Shown piece by piece: positions 16,303-25,152 of a DNA stretch of 64,000 nucleotides (position 1 is the stretch's first letter; the number at the start of each line of letters is the position of its first letter). The stretch lies in NCBI GenBank assembly GCA_947072905.1, contig CAMTKF010000001.1:1-64000 (forward strand), written 5' to 3'. The translations under genes and the position numbers were made by a program. A model generated the notes under the pieces. That model made no database searches. It saw only the letters and a program-made list of their open reading frames with translations, and was not told the DNA's origin. Source of the stretch: an uncultured Bacteroidales bacterium. GTDB taxonomy: Bacteria > Bacteroidota > Bacteroidia > Bacteroidales > Muribaculaceae.

Positions 16303-18930
16303 ATGCTAACAGCAAAGGAAATAAGAAAGTCATTCAAAGACTTCTTCGAAAGTAAGGGGCACCACATCGTACCCTCAGCACCCATGGTCATTAAGGACGA
16401 TCCAACCCTGATGTTTACCAATGCCGGTATGAACCAATTCAAGGACATTATTCTTGGTAATAAAGCGGCTAAATATCAGCGCGTGGCCGATTCCCAAAAG
16501 TGCCTTCGCGTAAGTGGTAAACATAACGACCTCGAAGAGGTTGGCCACGACACCTACCACCATACTATGTTTGAAATGCTCGGCAACTGGTCGTTTGGCG
16601 ACTATTTCAAAAAAGAAGCTATTGATTGGGGTTGGGAATATCTGGTTGATGTTCTCAAGTTGAATCCCGACCGCCTTTATGCCACTGTATTTGAAGGCTC
16701 TCCCGCAGAAGGGCTCTCCCGCGACGATGAAGCTGCCGCAATCTGGGAAACCCATCTGCCTGCTTCGCATATTATCAATGGTAACAAGCATGATAATTTC
16801 TGGGAAATGGGAGATACCGGACCCTGTGGACCTTGCTCTGAAATACATATAGACTTACGTAGCGAGGAAGAACGCAATGCCATCCCAGGTGCAGAACTCG
16901 TTAACAAAGATCATCCTCAGGTCATAGAAATCTGGAACCTTGTGTTCATGCAGTACAACCGCACCGCCAACGGTTCGCTTGAACCGCTTCCCGCAAAGGT
17001 TATCGACACCGGTATGGGATTTGAACGTTTGTGCATGGCTCTACAGGGAAAACAGTCAAACTACGATACTGACGTTTTCACACCTCTTATAAATAAGATT
17101 TCTGAACTTTCAGGTAAGGAATACGGCAAAGACCACATGACTGATGTAGCCATGCGCGTTATTGCCGACCACGTGCGTACCATCGCATTCTCAATCGCCG
17201 ATTCACAGCTTCCTTCTAATGCCAAAGCCGGATACGTAATCCGTCGAATCCTGCGCCGTGCAGTTCGTTATGCTTACACTTTCCTTGACGGAAAGCAAGC
17301 CTTTATGTATCAGCTTATTGACACTCTGATTGACGACATGGGCGATGCTTATCCTGAACTGGCCGCACAGCGCGAACTCATTATGCGTGTTATCAAGGAA
17401 GAAGAAGATGCATTCCTCCGCACACTCGAAAATGGCATATGTATGCTCGACGACGCAATAAGAGTAGCTAAAGAAAAAGGTGAATCTGTAATCTCAGGCA
17501 AACAAGCTTTCACCTTATACGATACTTACGGATTCCCCCTCGACCTCACCGAGCTGATTCTTAAAGAAAACGGAATGAGCGTAGACCAGGCTGAATTCGA
17601 TAAAGAAATGGCTGCGCAGAAACAACGTGCACGCAATGCTGCAGCTGTAGAAGCTACCGACTGGCAGACTGTCAACGAAGGCGAACAGGAATTCGTAGGC
17701 TACGATTCCCTCGAAGTAAACACTGAGATACTTCGCTATCGTAAGGTAAAGCAAAAGAATCAGGAATTTTATCAGATTGTCCTCCGCCAAACTCCTTTCT
17801 ATGCTGAAATGGGTGGTCAGGTAGGTGATAAAGGTACTCTCACCGACTCTGAAACCGGCGAATCTATTGAAATATACGATACCAAACGCGAAAACGGCAT
17901 GGGTGTTCATCTCACCAAGAAGCTGCCTTCAAACGTAAACGGTACTTTTGTGGCAAAGGTAGACGAAGATAACCGCAATGCCATAGCAAGCAACCATACT
18001 GCAACTCATCTGCTTCACTATGCACTTCGTCAGGTGCTCGGAACGCATGTTGAGCAGAAAGGTTCGCTTGTTACGCCCCACTCTCTTCGCTTTGACTTCT
18101 CGCACTATCAGAAGGTAACACCCGAAGAACTGCAGAAGGTTGAACGTCTTGCCAACAAGCTTGTACGCAAAGCCATTGCCCTTGACGAGCATCGCGAAAT
18201 TCCTATTGCCGAAGCTCAGGCTATGGGTGCCATGGCTCTTTTCGGTGAAAAATACGGCGAAGAGGTTCGAGTTATCCGCTACGGCGATTCAATAGAACTA
18301 TGCGGTGGTACCCATGTGGCCAACACCGGCAATATCGGCATGATTAAAATCGTAAACGAAAGTTCAATTGCCGCCGGTATACGTCGTATAGAAGCAATTA
18401 CAGGCGAAGAGGTTGAAAACTTAATATATGATACCGGCAAGACATTGATGGCAGTAGCCGGAATGTTCAACAACACACCGGATATCCTTGGAGCCCTGCG
18501 CAAAGCTATTGATGAGAACGCAAGCTTGAAGAAACAGGCTGAAGAAGCCTTCAACGAGCGAGTAAACTCTGTTACTCAAGAGGTTCTCGAACGTGCCAAG
18601 GAGATAAACGGTATTAAAGTTGTAGAGCTTCGCGGTCTGCGCATGCCCGATCTGGTAAAGAACGTGGCTTTTGGTGTTCGTGCAAAATCACCTCAGTCCA
18701 CAGCGTTCATAGCAGCGACTTTCGATGCCGCAGGCAAGCCCCTTCTCACGGTAATGCTTACCGAAGATCTTGTTAAATCAGGATTGAATGCCTCAAACAT
18801 CGTACGCGAGGCCGCCAAGGCAATCAAAGGCGGTGGCGGCGGTCAGCCCGGCTTTGCACAGGCCGGCGGTAAAGACAAAGACGGCGTTGAGGCTGCTTTT
18901 GAAAAACTGTCAGCTCTGATTCTTAATTAA
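16303..18930 (+). CDS. alaS: Alanyl-tRNA synthetase
   Basis: Charges tRNA-Ala. The 875-residue protein has the class II catalytic core ([36 protein letters not shown]), the tRNA-recognition region, and an editing domain with zinc ligands in HTATHLLH (H565, H569) and CGGTHV (C667). The C-terminal C-Ala domain ends with the glycine-rich [16 protein letters not shown]. No truncation is seen. A hairpin terminator follows at 18938-18975. Confidence 0.98.
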   Translation: MLTAKEIRKSFKDFFESKGHHIVPSAPMVIKDDPTLMFTNAGMNQFKDIILGNKAAKYQRVADSQKCLRVSGKHNDLEEVGHDTYHHTMFEMLGNWSFGDYFKKEAIDWGWEYLVDVLKLNPDRLYATVFEGSPAEGLSRDDEAAAIWETHLPASHIINGNKHDNFWEMGDTGPCGPCSEIHIDLRSEEERNAIPGAELVNKDHPQVIEIWNLVFMQYNRTANGSLEPLPAKVIDTGMGFERLCMALQGKQSNYDTDVFTPLINKISELSGKEYGKDHMTDVAMRVIADHVRTIAFSIADSQLPSNAKAGYVIRRILRRAVRYAYTFLDGKQAFMYQLIDTLIDDMGDAYPELAAQRELIMRVIKEEEDAFLRTLENGICMLDDAIRVAKEKGESVISGKQAFTLYDTYGFPLDLTELILKENGMSVDQAEFDKEMAAQKQRARNAAAVEATDWQTVNEGEQEFVGYDSLEVNTEILRYRKVKQKNQEFYQIVLRQTPFYAEMGGQVGDKGTLTDSETGESIEIYDTKRENGMGVHLTKKLPSNVNGTFVAKVDEDNRNAIASNHTATHLLHYALRQVLGTHVEQKGSLVTPHSLRFDFSHYQKVTPEELQKVERLANKLVRKAIALDEHREIPIAEAQAMGAMALFGEKYGEEVRVIRYGDSIELCGGTHVANTGNIGMIKIVNESSIAAGIRRIEAITGEEVENLIYDTGKTLMAVAGMFNNTPDILGALRKAIDENASLKKQAEEAFNERVNSVTQEVLERAKEINGIKVVELRGLRMPDLVKNVAFGVRAKSPQSTAFIAATFDAAGKPLLTVMLTEDLVKSGLNASNIVREAAKAIKGGGGGQPGFAQAGGKDKDGVEAAFEKLSALILN

Positions 18931-18937
18931 ACACCAT

Positions 18938-18975
18938 AAATGCAAGTCGTGTAAAACCCTACATGGCTTGCATTT
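18938..18975 (+). terminator. Hairpin downstream of alaS
   Basis: AAATGCAAG (18938-18946) pairs with CTTGCATTT (18967-18975), with an inner TGTA/TACA pairing. The T-rich stretch after it is interrupted, so termination may be partial and allow read-through into the esterase. Confidence 0.6.
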
Positions 18976-19000
18976 ACATTTCCCTTTATTTTACTATACC

Positions 19001-19822
19001 ATGTACAGACACATTTCAGCATTGGCGGCATTAGCGATGGCTTTCAATCTTTCAGCAGCGAAAGTCGACACCGTTTCTGTTGCTACCAAACACATTCAAG
19101 CTCCGGCAAAGGCTGTGGTTATAACCCCCGACGCGGCTGCAACTCCCGGTAAGACGTTTCCATCTGTATATATACTGCATGGATACGCAGGCGATTATAA
19201 AAACTGGACAGATCTCATCCGACCCAATCTGGCAGAGTTTTCAGATAAATATGGAATGGTTCTGGTAATGCCCGACGGACGCGACAGTTGGTATTGGGAT
19301 GCACCTGCCAATCCGCAGATGCAAATGGAATCTTTTTTTGTAAAAGATCTCGTACCATATATTGATGCGAATTATCCCACAGTAAAAGAACCGTCAAAAC
19401 GAGCTATCACAGGCCTGAGTATGGGCGGACACGGAGCCATGTGGCTGGCCATGCGTCATTCTGATATCTGGGGAAATGTAGGCTCTATGAGCGGAGGTCT
19501 TGACATACTGCCCTTTGCAAATAAATGGAAAATGAAAGAGACCTTAGGTGAATTTGAGAACAACGAAGACGTTTGGAAACGACATACCGTAATCAATCTT
19601 GTTGATTCTCTTAAGCCCGGTCAGCTCAAAATAACATTTGATTGCGGAGTAGATGACTTCTTTATTGATGTCAACCGCAATATGCACAAGGCTCTTGTTG
19701 ATGCAAAAATCCCCCACGACTATACTGAACGTCCGGGTGGACATACCCGTTCATACTGGAAAAACTCAATACTTTACCATCTCCTTTTCTTTAACGAAGC
19801 ATTTACATCCGACAGCAAATGA
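19001..19822 (+). CDS. Secreted alpha/beta-hydrolase esterase (esterase D-like)
   Basis: A 273-residue serine esterase of the S-formylglutathione hydrolase/esterase D group. The start is ATG 19001, which gives a clean Sec signal (ISALAALAMAFNLSAA); an upstream TTG lies in the alaS hairpin. The oxyanion region YILHGYAGD, nucleophile S140 in GLSMGG, acid D218 or D219 in CGVDDFF, and H248 in GGHTRSYW complete the triad. Secreted members often deacylate plant or host polysaccharides; the substrate here is not deducible. Its stop overlaps the recF start (ATGA). Confidence 0.9.
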   Translation: MYRHISALAALAMAFNLSAAKVDTVSVATKHIQAPAKAVVITPDAAATPGKTFPSVYILHGYAGDYKNWTDLIRPNLAEFSDKYGMVLVMPDGRDSWYWDAPANPQMQMESFFVKDLVPYIDANYPTVKEPSKRAITGLSMGGHGAMWLAMRHSDIWGNVGSMSGGLDILPFANKWKMKETLGEFENNEDVWKRHTVINLVDSLKPGQLKITFDCGVDDFFIDVNRNMHKALVDAKIPHDYTERPGGHTRSYWKNSILYHLLFFNEAFTSDSK

Positions 19823-20913
19823 AACTGACATCGCTCAACCTTACCAATTTCAAAAACATCGCTTCAGCGAGTCTTGAATTTTCCCCTAAAATCAATTGCT
19901 TTTTGGGGAATAACGGTATGGGTAAGAGTAATTTGTTGGATGCTATATATTATCTTAGCTTTACAAAAAGCTTTGGTCGCCTGCCCGACTCCATGCTTAT
20001 AAAGTATGGTGAGGAATATGGTATAGCCAACGGCTGCTACGAACGTCATGGCGTGCAGGAAGAAATTAATGCAGGCTTACGCAAGGGTGCCCGCAAATCG
20101 TTCAGGAGAGGCGGTAAAGAATACAAACGTATAAGTTCGCATATTGGCCTGTTTCCGGCAGTGATGGTGGCTCCTGCCGACCAATCGCTCGTAAATGACG
20201 GGGCCGAAGAACGACGTCGTTTTATAGACATGATTATATCTCAGGCAGATGCTCCGTATATGGAAGCTCTTATGCGATATAATCAGGCTCTTGAACATCG
20301 CAACCGCATGCTCAAGGACGAGATTTCTGATCCGATGCTTTATGAATCTGTCGAAATGATAATGGACGGTTGTGCGTCTCTTATCAGAAAACGGCGTACC
20401 GAACATATTGAAAAACTTACAACTATTTTCAATAAGTATTACCGGGAAATTGCAGGTGCCGGTGAAACCGCTTCAATCAGCTACGTACAATCGGGAAGCG
20501 ACTATCCTACCCTTGTCAAGGCTCTCGATCATGCCCGAACCCGCGACGGCATACTCAGGTATACCAGCGTTGGCCCACACCGCGATGATATAGCCTTTTC
20601 TCTGAACGACATGCCGGTAAAGCAGACAGCTTCACAAGGGCAAACCAAGACATTTACTATTGCATTGAGATTTGCCCAATATGAATTCCTTGCCGGAACT
20701 ACGTCACAAAAGCCCTTGCTGCTGCTTGATGATATTTTCGACAAACTTGATGCCGTGCGCGTTGAAAGAATCATGAATGTGGTGGGCCGCAAGGAATTCG
20801 GCCAAATTTTCATTACTGACACCAACCGCAAGCATCTCGACGAAATCATGGCTCTTACAGGTCCTGATTACCGTATGTGGATGGTTGATGATGGTGTATT
20901 CACTCCCACATGA
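19819..20913 (+). CDS. recF: DNA replication and repair protein RecF
   Basis: A 364-residue SMC-like ATPase that loads RecA at single-strand gaps. It starts with the RecF signature LTSLNLTNFKNI, has Walker A GNNGMGKSN (30-38), an ABC signature region around TASQGQTKTFTIALR, and Walker B LLLLDDIFDKLD. The gene overlaps the esterase by 4 nt and is followed 4 nt later by the DUF721 gene. The recF-DUF721 pairing is common and usually lies near replication genes. Confidence 0.97.
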   Translation: MKLTSLNLTNFKNIASASLEFSPKINCFLGNNGMGKSNLLDAIYYLSFTKSFGRLPDSMLIKYGEEYGIANGCYERHGVQEEINAGLRKGARKSFRRGGKEYKRISSHIGLFPAVMVAPADQSLVNDGAEERRRFIDMIISQADAPYMEALMRYNQALEHRNRMLKDEISDPMLYESVEMIMDGCASLIRKRRTEHIEKLTTIFNKYYREIAGAGETASISYVQSGSDYPTLVKALDHARTRDGILRYTSVGPHRDDIAFSLNDMPVKQTASQGQTKTFTIALRFAQYEFLAGTTSQKPLLLLDDIFDKLDAVRVERIMNVVGRKEFGQIFITDTNRKHLDEIMALTGPDYRMWMVDDGVFTPT

Positions 20914-20917
20914 TATT

Positions 20918-21208
20918 ATGAAACAGACCGAAGCGCAGCAGGTTGGCGATATTCTAAAGGCGATGATGATGAGTGATGGCAACGAAGCCGAATTCAATCG
21001 TCAGAAAGTCTGTTTTCTATGGAGCGACATTGTAGGGCCTGTCATCAACCAGGCTACTGTCAAAAGGTATGTTGATAAAGATGTAATGCATGTCTTTTTA
21101 GATTCAGGCCCATTGAAAAGCGAACTCGCATTTGTTAAATCTGCCCTTGTTGAAAAAATCAACGAGGCTGTTGGTAAAAAAGTAATTAAGGATTTAATAA
21201 TTCATTAA
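20918..21208 (+). CDS. DUF721 (DciA-like) protein
   Basis: A 96-residue protein starting at ATG 20918, 4 nt after recF; an upstream in-frame start would lie inside recF and is not used. It carries the DUF721 pattern: VCFLWSDIVGPVINQATVKRYV and DVMHVFLDSGPLKSELAFVKSALVEKIN. DUF721/DciA proteins help load the replicative helicase DnaB in bacteria lacking DnaC. Location directly behind recF supports a replication role; the specific function in Bacteroidetes is inferred. Confidence 0.85.
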   Translation: MKQTEAQQVGDILKAMMMSDGNEAEFNRQKVCFLWSDIVGPVINQATVKRYVDKDVMHVFLDSGPLKSELAFVKSALVEKINEAVGKKVIKDLIIH

Positions 21209-21213
21209 ATATA

Positions 21214-21675
21214 ATGTCAGATAATTCAAGAATACCCGAAGCCGGTTTCCCTTTTAACCACAGGCTTGAACTTCAGATAAGGTTTAACGACATAGATATG
21301 TTCGGACACCTCAACAACTCCGTTTATCTCCAGTTCTTCGATCTTGGAAAGATGAACTACTTCAATACGGTGCTTGGTCAAGACTTCATCAAATCGGGAT
21401 TATACGTTGTAATTGTCAACATCAACTGCAACTTCTACTCTCCCACCCTTATAAATGAAAAGCTCGAAGTACTTACAGCGGTAACAGAAATAGGCAATAA
21501 ATCGCTGACTCTTGAACAACGCATAGTAAATAAAGCGACAGGCGATGTAAAGTGTATCGCCCAAACAATAATGGCCGGTTTCGATCCCTCTACCATGAAA
21601 TCAGCTCCAATACCCGAACAGCCCTGCAAACTTATGGAAAAGTATGAGGGTCGCAATTTAATTAAAGTTAAATAA
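21214..21675 (+). CDS. Hotdog-fold acyl-CoA thioesterase
   Basis: A 153-residue 4HBT-superfamily protein. The motif RFNDIDMFGHLNN, with catalytic-type D28, and the following VYLQFFDLGKMNYF are typical of YbgC/FadM-like acyl-CoA thioesterases. Specific chain length or substrate is not deducible. It closes the esterase-recF-DUF721 gene run with a 5-nt gap to the DUF721 gene. Confidence 0.9.
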   Translation: MSDNSRIPEAGFPFNHRLELQIRFNDIDMFGHLNNSVYLQFFDLGKMNYFNTVLGQDFIKSGLYVVIVNINCNFYSPTLINEKLEVLTAVTEIGNKSLTLEQRIVNKATGDVKCIAQTIMAGFDPSTMKSAPIPEQPCKLMEKYEGRNLIKVK

Positions 21676-21684
21676 ATCAGAATT

Positions 21685-21716
21685 TTTGACTGAGGTTTGT
21701 TAATTTACTATATTTG
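21685..21716 (+). promoter_or_regulatory. Promoter of the TerD-like/polyferredoxin/reductase operon
   Basis: TTTG at 21685-21688 and TATATTTG at 21709-21716 are 20 nt apart. Predicted start is about 21722, placing the first transcribed bases a few nucleotides before the hairpin at 21727. Confidence 0.75.
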
Positions 21717-21726
21717 TAAAAAATAC

Positions 21727-21790
21727 AAGGCCGGCATAGGAAGTTCCTATTATTGAATATGATCAAATTTTACTTCCCGCCGGCCTTTTT
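21727..21790 (+). promoter_or_regulatory. Leader hairpin with T-run: attenuator or small RNA candidate
   Basis: AAGGCCGGC (21727-21735) pairs with GCCGGCCTT (21779-21787). An inner stem GGAAGT (21739-21744)/ACTTCC (21772-21777) is stacked above an asymmetric internal loop, and a small TTGA/TCAA stem can form in the 27-nt apical loop. A T-run to 21790 ends 6 nt before the ATG at 21797. With the promoter directly upstream, the structure fills the whole predicted leader. It may terminate most transcripts (attenuation), form a stable RNA of about 65 nt, or simply end the thioesterase transcript. Confidence 0.65.
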
Positions 21791-21796
21791 AATATT

Positions 21797-23626
21797 ATGG
21801 TTCCTGAGCTGATTAAATTTTTCAAACTGGTAGCAGTTTCATCTGACGAGAAGCTGCTTGATGCGGTAAAGGTGAACGAGGCTGCTATGAAATGCGGTTA
21901 TATTGTTCATCCCGATGCTTGTACTTCAGATGTATTGAAATTCCTCGAAACACAGGAAGTGAATCTCAATTCAACCTTCTATAAAAATTGGGCTACCGTA
22001 GAAAAATTATCAGAACTGGAGATGTATATTCTCCAGATGCTGCACTATATGAGTACTTATGGCACCGATTATTCAGGACCAACGTTCACTATGAACGACA
22101 TTCCTGATGAGATGCAGTTCTCAAAGTTTACATTGCTTATGCCATGTAGCGAAAAGGAGCTTTTCGAACGAATCTCAGCCATGCTCAATGCCAATGTAGC
22201 ACTTGCAGAATCTACTCTTAATCTTCTTGTTGAACAGCTTTCTTTATTCTACGAACAATACGGATGGAAGATAGATGTTGATGAAGTCGGCAACTACGAA
22301 GCCCTTGCGCGACTTTGCAAACTTTACAATGTTTTGCCTTCACAACCGTTATCACTGTTCAGGTATCTTGTGTATTGTGCATCAGGCTCATCTTTGGTTA
22401 TAAAGAGCAGTTCAGCTTTTTCAGATATAGTAAATAATGTCGATGGTGTGGCTGCCGACATACTTGAATCGTTGAACGCCGAACAGTTGCGCGGACTCTC
22501 TTCCATTTTCTACCGGTTCAAGCCTCTGTTCTTAGCTATGCGCAGAAATGCGGTTGAACATGACCGCCCGAAAGCCAAAAGTGCCATCAACGAAATAAGG
22601 CGACTTGCAAGACTCTACCACAAACCTCTTGAGGTTGGCGTGCTTGAATCAATATTGAACGCTAACCACTCCCCTGAGATTATTTCTTCTGCAATTGCTG
22701 AAGAAACAAATCTTTTCAAACTCATTAAACTTGCAAACTATCTCGAACAGAAGATAAATCCGTCTTCATATGAGGTATATTTAGTACGCAACGGAAAGGT
22801 TTTCATAAAAGAATCAAGAAAAGAAACACATTCCGACTCACATGTTCTCAATATCGCAGACATGATTAATGGCAGAATCATGGAACTGCTAAAAGCAAAA
22901 TCCAAAGGCGCTGCCGGCAAAGCCTTGACTGTGAAATTTCCGGCCGATATTGATCTTGCAGCCCCATGTTCGGAAAAAATGTTTGTAGGCAATGTTCCAT
23001 ACGGTTCATCATATACTCTTCTAACCAATAATTATATCGGTATATATTGGAAAAACAGTTGGGGTACACGCGATTTCGACTTATGGATGGTTGACCAGGA
23101 TGGAAATCATTTAGGCTGGGCCGCCAATCATAAGTCTGATCAGGCTATGTTCTCCGGAGATATGACAAATGCCGACCCTGAGGCTACAGAGATATTCTAC
23201 GGTAAGGATAAGTGGCCTGACTGCACAATCAGAGTCTTGCGCTTCAATGGCGAACAAGGATCAAAGTACAGACTTTTCTTTGGAAATGACAATATCACCG
23301 ATCTCTCGCTGAACTATATGGTAAACCCCGACAGCATACGCTTTCAGGAAGATATGATCAGTGATAAAAAAGAGCAGGTAGTAGGAATAATTCATGATAA
23401 GAAAGTTTATTTTTCTTCAATCAATGCAGGCAACAAGCGCATTCCTGACTTACCGGAATCATTTACATTTGAAAGCGCATTGGGCGAAAAATTCAGTTCA
23501 TACATCAAGCTGAAAAATCTTATGTTACAAGCCGGATTCATTGAATATGATGAAAATTCCGGTACTGAACCTGATATAGATTTAGAAAATTTATCCAAAG
23601 ATACACTCATCACATTGTTTAAATAA
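21797..23626 (+). CDS. TerD-like domain protein with a helical N-terminal region
   Basis: A 609-residue protein without signal peptide or membrane helix, so cytoplasmic. The first 350 residues look mainly helical. From about 360 there is a beta-rich region with VPYGSSYT, then FDLWMVDQDGNHLGWA and AMFSGDMTNADPEATEIF. The D-L pair followed by SGD and a later E match the pattern of TerD/TerZ-type domains. The arrangement recalls the MXAN_6230/SCO0854 stress-protein family, but no RING domain is visible. I place it there at moderate confidence only. Its stop overlaps the next ATG by one base (TAATG), so it is coupled to the polyferredoxin gene. Confidence 0.5.
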   Translation: MVPELIKFFKLVAVSSDEKLLDAVKVNEAAMKCGYIVHPDACTSDVLKFLETQEVNLNSTFYKNWATVEKLSELEMYILQMLHYMSTYGTDYSGPTFTMNDIPDEMQFSKFTLLMPCSEKELFERISAMLNANVALAESTLNLLVEQLSLFYEQYGWKIDVDEVGNYEALARLCKLYNVLPSQPLSLFRYLVYCASGSSLVIKSSSAFSDIVNNVDGVAADILESLNAEQLRGLSSIFYRFKPLFLAMRRNAVEHDRPKAKSAINEIRRLARLYHKPLEVGVLESILNANHSPEIISSAIAEETNLFKLIKLANYLEQKINPSSYEVYLVRNGKVFIKESRKETHSDSHVLNIADMINGRIMELLKAKSKGAAGKALTVKFPADIDLAAPCSEKMFVGNVPYGSSYTLLTNNYIGIYWKNSWGTRDFDLWMVDQDGNHLGWAANHKSDQAMFSGDMTNADPEATEIFYGKDKWPDCTIRVLRFNGEQGSKYRLFFGNDNITDLSLNYMVNPDSIRFQEDMISDKKEQVVGIIHDKKVYFSSINAGNKRIPDLPESFTFESALGEKFSSYIKLKNLMLQAGFIEYDENSGTEPDIDLENLSKDTLITLFK

Positions 23627-25152
23627 TGCTACGACTTACCAGAATAATCCTTGCTATTATCTCTTTTCTTGCCGTAACAGCACTTTTTGTCGACGTAACA
23701 GGCTTTGCTGCTCAGCATTGGGCGTGGATGGCCAAGATACAATTCATTCCGGCTGTTTTGAGCCTTAATCTGTTGGCAATCGCAGGGCTTGCTGCCCTCA
23801 CTCTAATTCTGGGCCGTATTTACTGCTCGGTAATATGCCCGTTGGGCATTTTTCAGGATATAGTTAGCCGAATAAGTATATCCTTTTCAAAAAAGAAAAC
23901 ACGCAAGCTGGGTAAATTCCGTTATTCACCCAACCGTAAAATCTTACGAACAGCTATCTTCGCGATTTTCGCTATCGCACTTATTTTAGGCTTAATCAGC
24001 AGTGTATGCACCATTTTGGTGTCCTTATTGGAGCCTTATTCGGCATTTGGCCGAATGGCAGTATTCTTTGGTCGTCCTTTCTCTGTTTTCGTTAATAATG
24101 AGCTTGCAGCTCAGGCAGCGCTGAATGACAGTTATTCATTCAACTACATTCCACAGCTGCCGTTCTCGGCAGCATTAGCCATAATTGCCATTTCAACATT
24201 TTTAATTGTAACTGTATATGCGTGGAAATCAGGCCGTGGCTACTGCAATCAGATTTGTCCGGTAGGATCCTTATTAGGTTGGATGTCACAATATTCGTGG
24301 CTCAAGCCTGTTATCAATACAGATAAATGTATCTCATGTGGCAAATGTGCGAGAAAGTGCAAAGCTTCGTGTATAGATGCCAAGAATCACAAGATTGATT
24401 ACAGCCGTTGTGTTGCGTGTATGAATTGCATCAGTGTTTGTACGGATGGTGCAATCAGCTATTGTCATGTTTCCTCAAATAAGGCTGAAAAGACTGAAGA
24501 ACAAACTACCGATTCTACACGTAGAGCCTTTATAGCAGGTGGTGCAGTAGTTGCAGGTTCTCTTGCTGCATCAGCACTCGGACATGGGGATGGCGGTTTT
24601 GCTCCCCTCAAGCTGAAACAGAAAGCAGATAGAAAGGTAAAATTGGTACCTCCCGGAGCAAAAGGTCTCAAATGGCTTGCTTCTCATTGCACCGCTTGCC
24701 AGCTGTGTATCAGCAATTGTCCTAACGAAGTGTTATCGCCTTCCACAGACTTGTCAAATTTCATGCAGCCGGTAATGGATTTCTCGAAAGGATATTGTCG
24801 CCCTGAATGCACCAAATGCTCGGACCTTTGCCCTGCGGGAGCCATATTACCGATTGATATTGCAACCAAAAGCTCAACAAAGATAGGTACGGCTGTTGTT
24901 GATGCCAATATCTGCATTTCAGGGGCTCACGGTCAAAAATGCGGTCTGTGTTCTCAAAGCTGCCCTGCCGGAGCTATCGAGATGATTGAAGTGGAAAATG
25001 GTTCAGGCAAGCTGATGCCGGTTGTTGATGCCGGATTATGCATAGGTTGCGGCTCATGCGAATATTACTGCCCTGTAGGCACAGTTGTCTCCAACCGCAA
25101 TAACAAAGCCGCCATCCATGTTGAAGGAATTGAAAGACATCACACCATCTAA
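23626..25152 (+). CDS. Membrane polyferredoxin (NapH-like plus exported ferredoxin domain)
   Basis: A 508-residue redox protein. The N-terminal half is NapH/MauN-like: four to five membrane helices with two Cx3CP motifs (C67/C71 and C207/C211) and two 4Fe-4S clusters (C235-C245, C262-C272). Then comes a second signal: RRAFIAGG at 299-306 followed by a short hydrophobic helix to about 319. After it lie four more cysteine groups (C355-C365, C391-C402, C430-C446, C472-C482). This reads as a NapH-like and a NapG-like protein fused, with the second ferredoxin unit on the opposite membrane side. Electron transfer from quinol to an exported partner is inferred. It is coupled by single-base overlaps to both neighbours. 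Confidence 0.85.
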   Translation: MLRLTRIILAIISFLAVTALFVDVTGFAAQHWAWMAKIQFIPAVLSLNLLAIAGLAALTLILGRIYCSVICPLGIFQDIVSRISISFSKKKTRKLGKFRYSPNRKILRTAIFAIFAIALILGLISSVCTILVSLLEPYSAFGRMAVFFGRPFSVFVNNELAAQAALNDSYSFNYIPQLPFSAALAIIAISTFLIVTVYAWKSGRGYCNQICPVGSLLGWMSQYSWLKPVINTDKCISCGKCARKCKASCIDAKNHKIDYSRCVACMNCISVCTDGAISYCHVSSNKAEKTEEQTTDSTRRAFIAGGAVVAGSLAASALGHGDGGFAPLKLKQKADRKVKLVPPGAKGLKWLASHCTACQLCISNCPNEVLSPSTDLSNFMQPVMDFSKGYCRPECTKCSDLCPAGAILPIDIATKSSTKIGTAVVDANICISGAHGQKCGLCSQSCPAGAIEMIEVENGSGKLMPVVDAGLCIGCGSCEYYCPVGTVVSNRNNKAAIHVEGIERHHTI

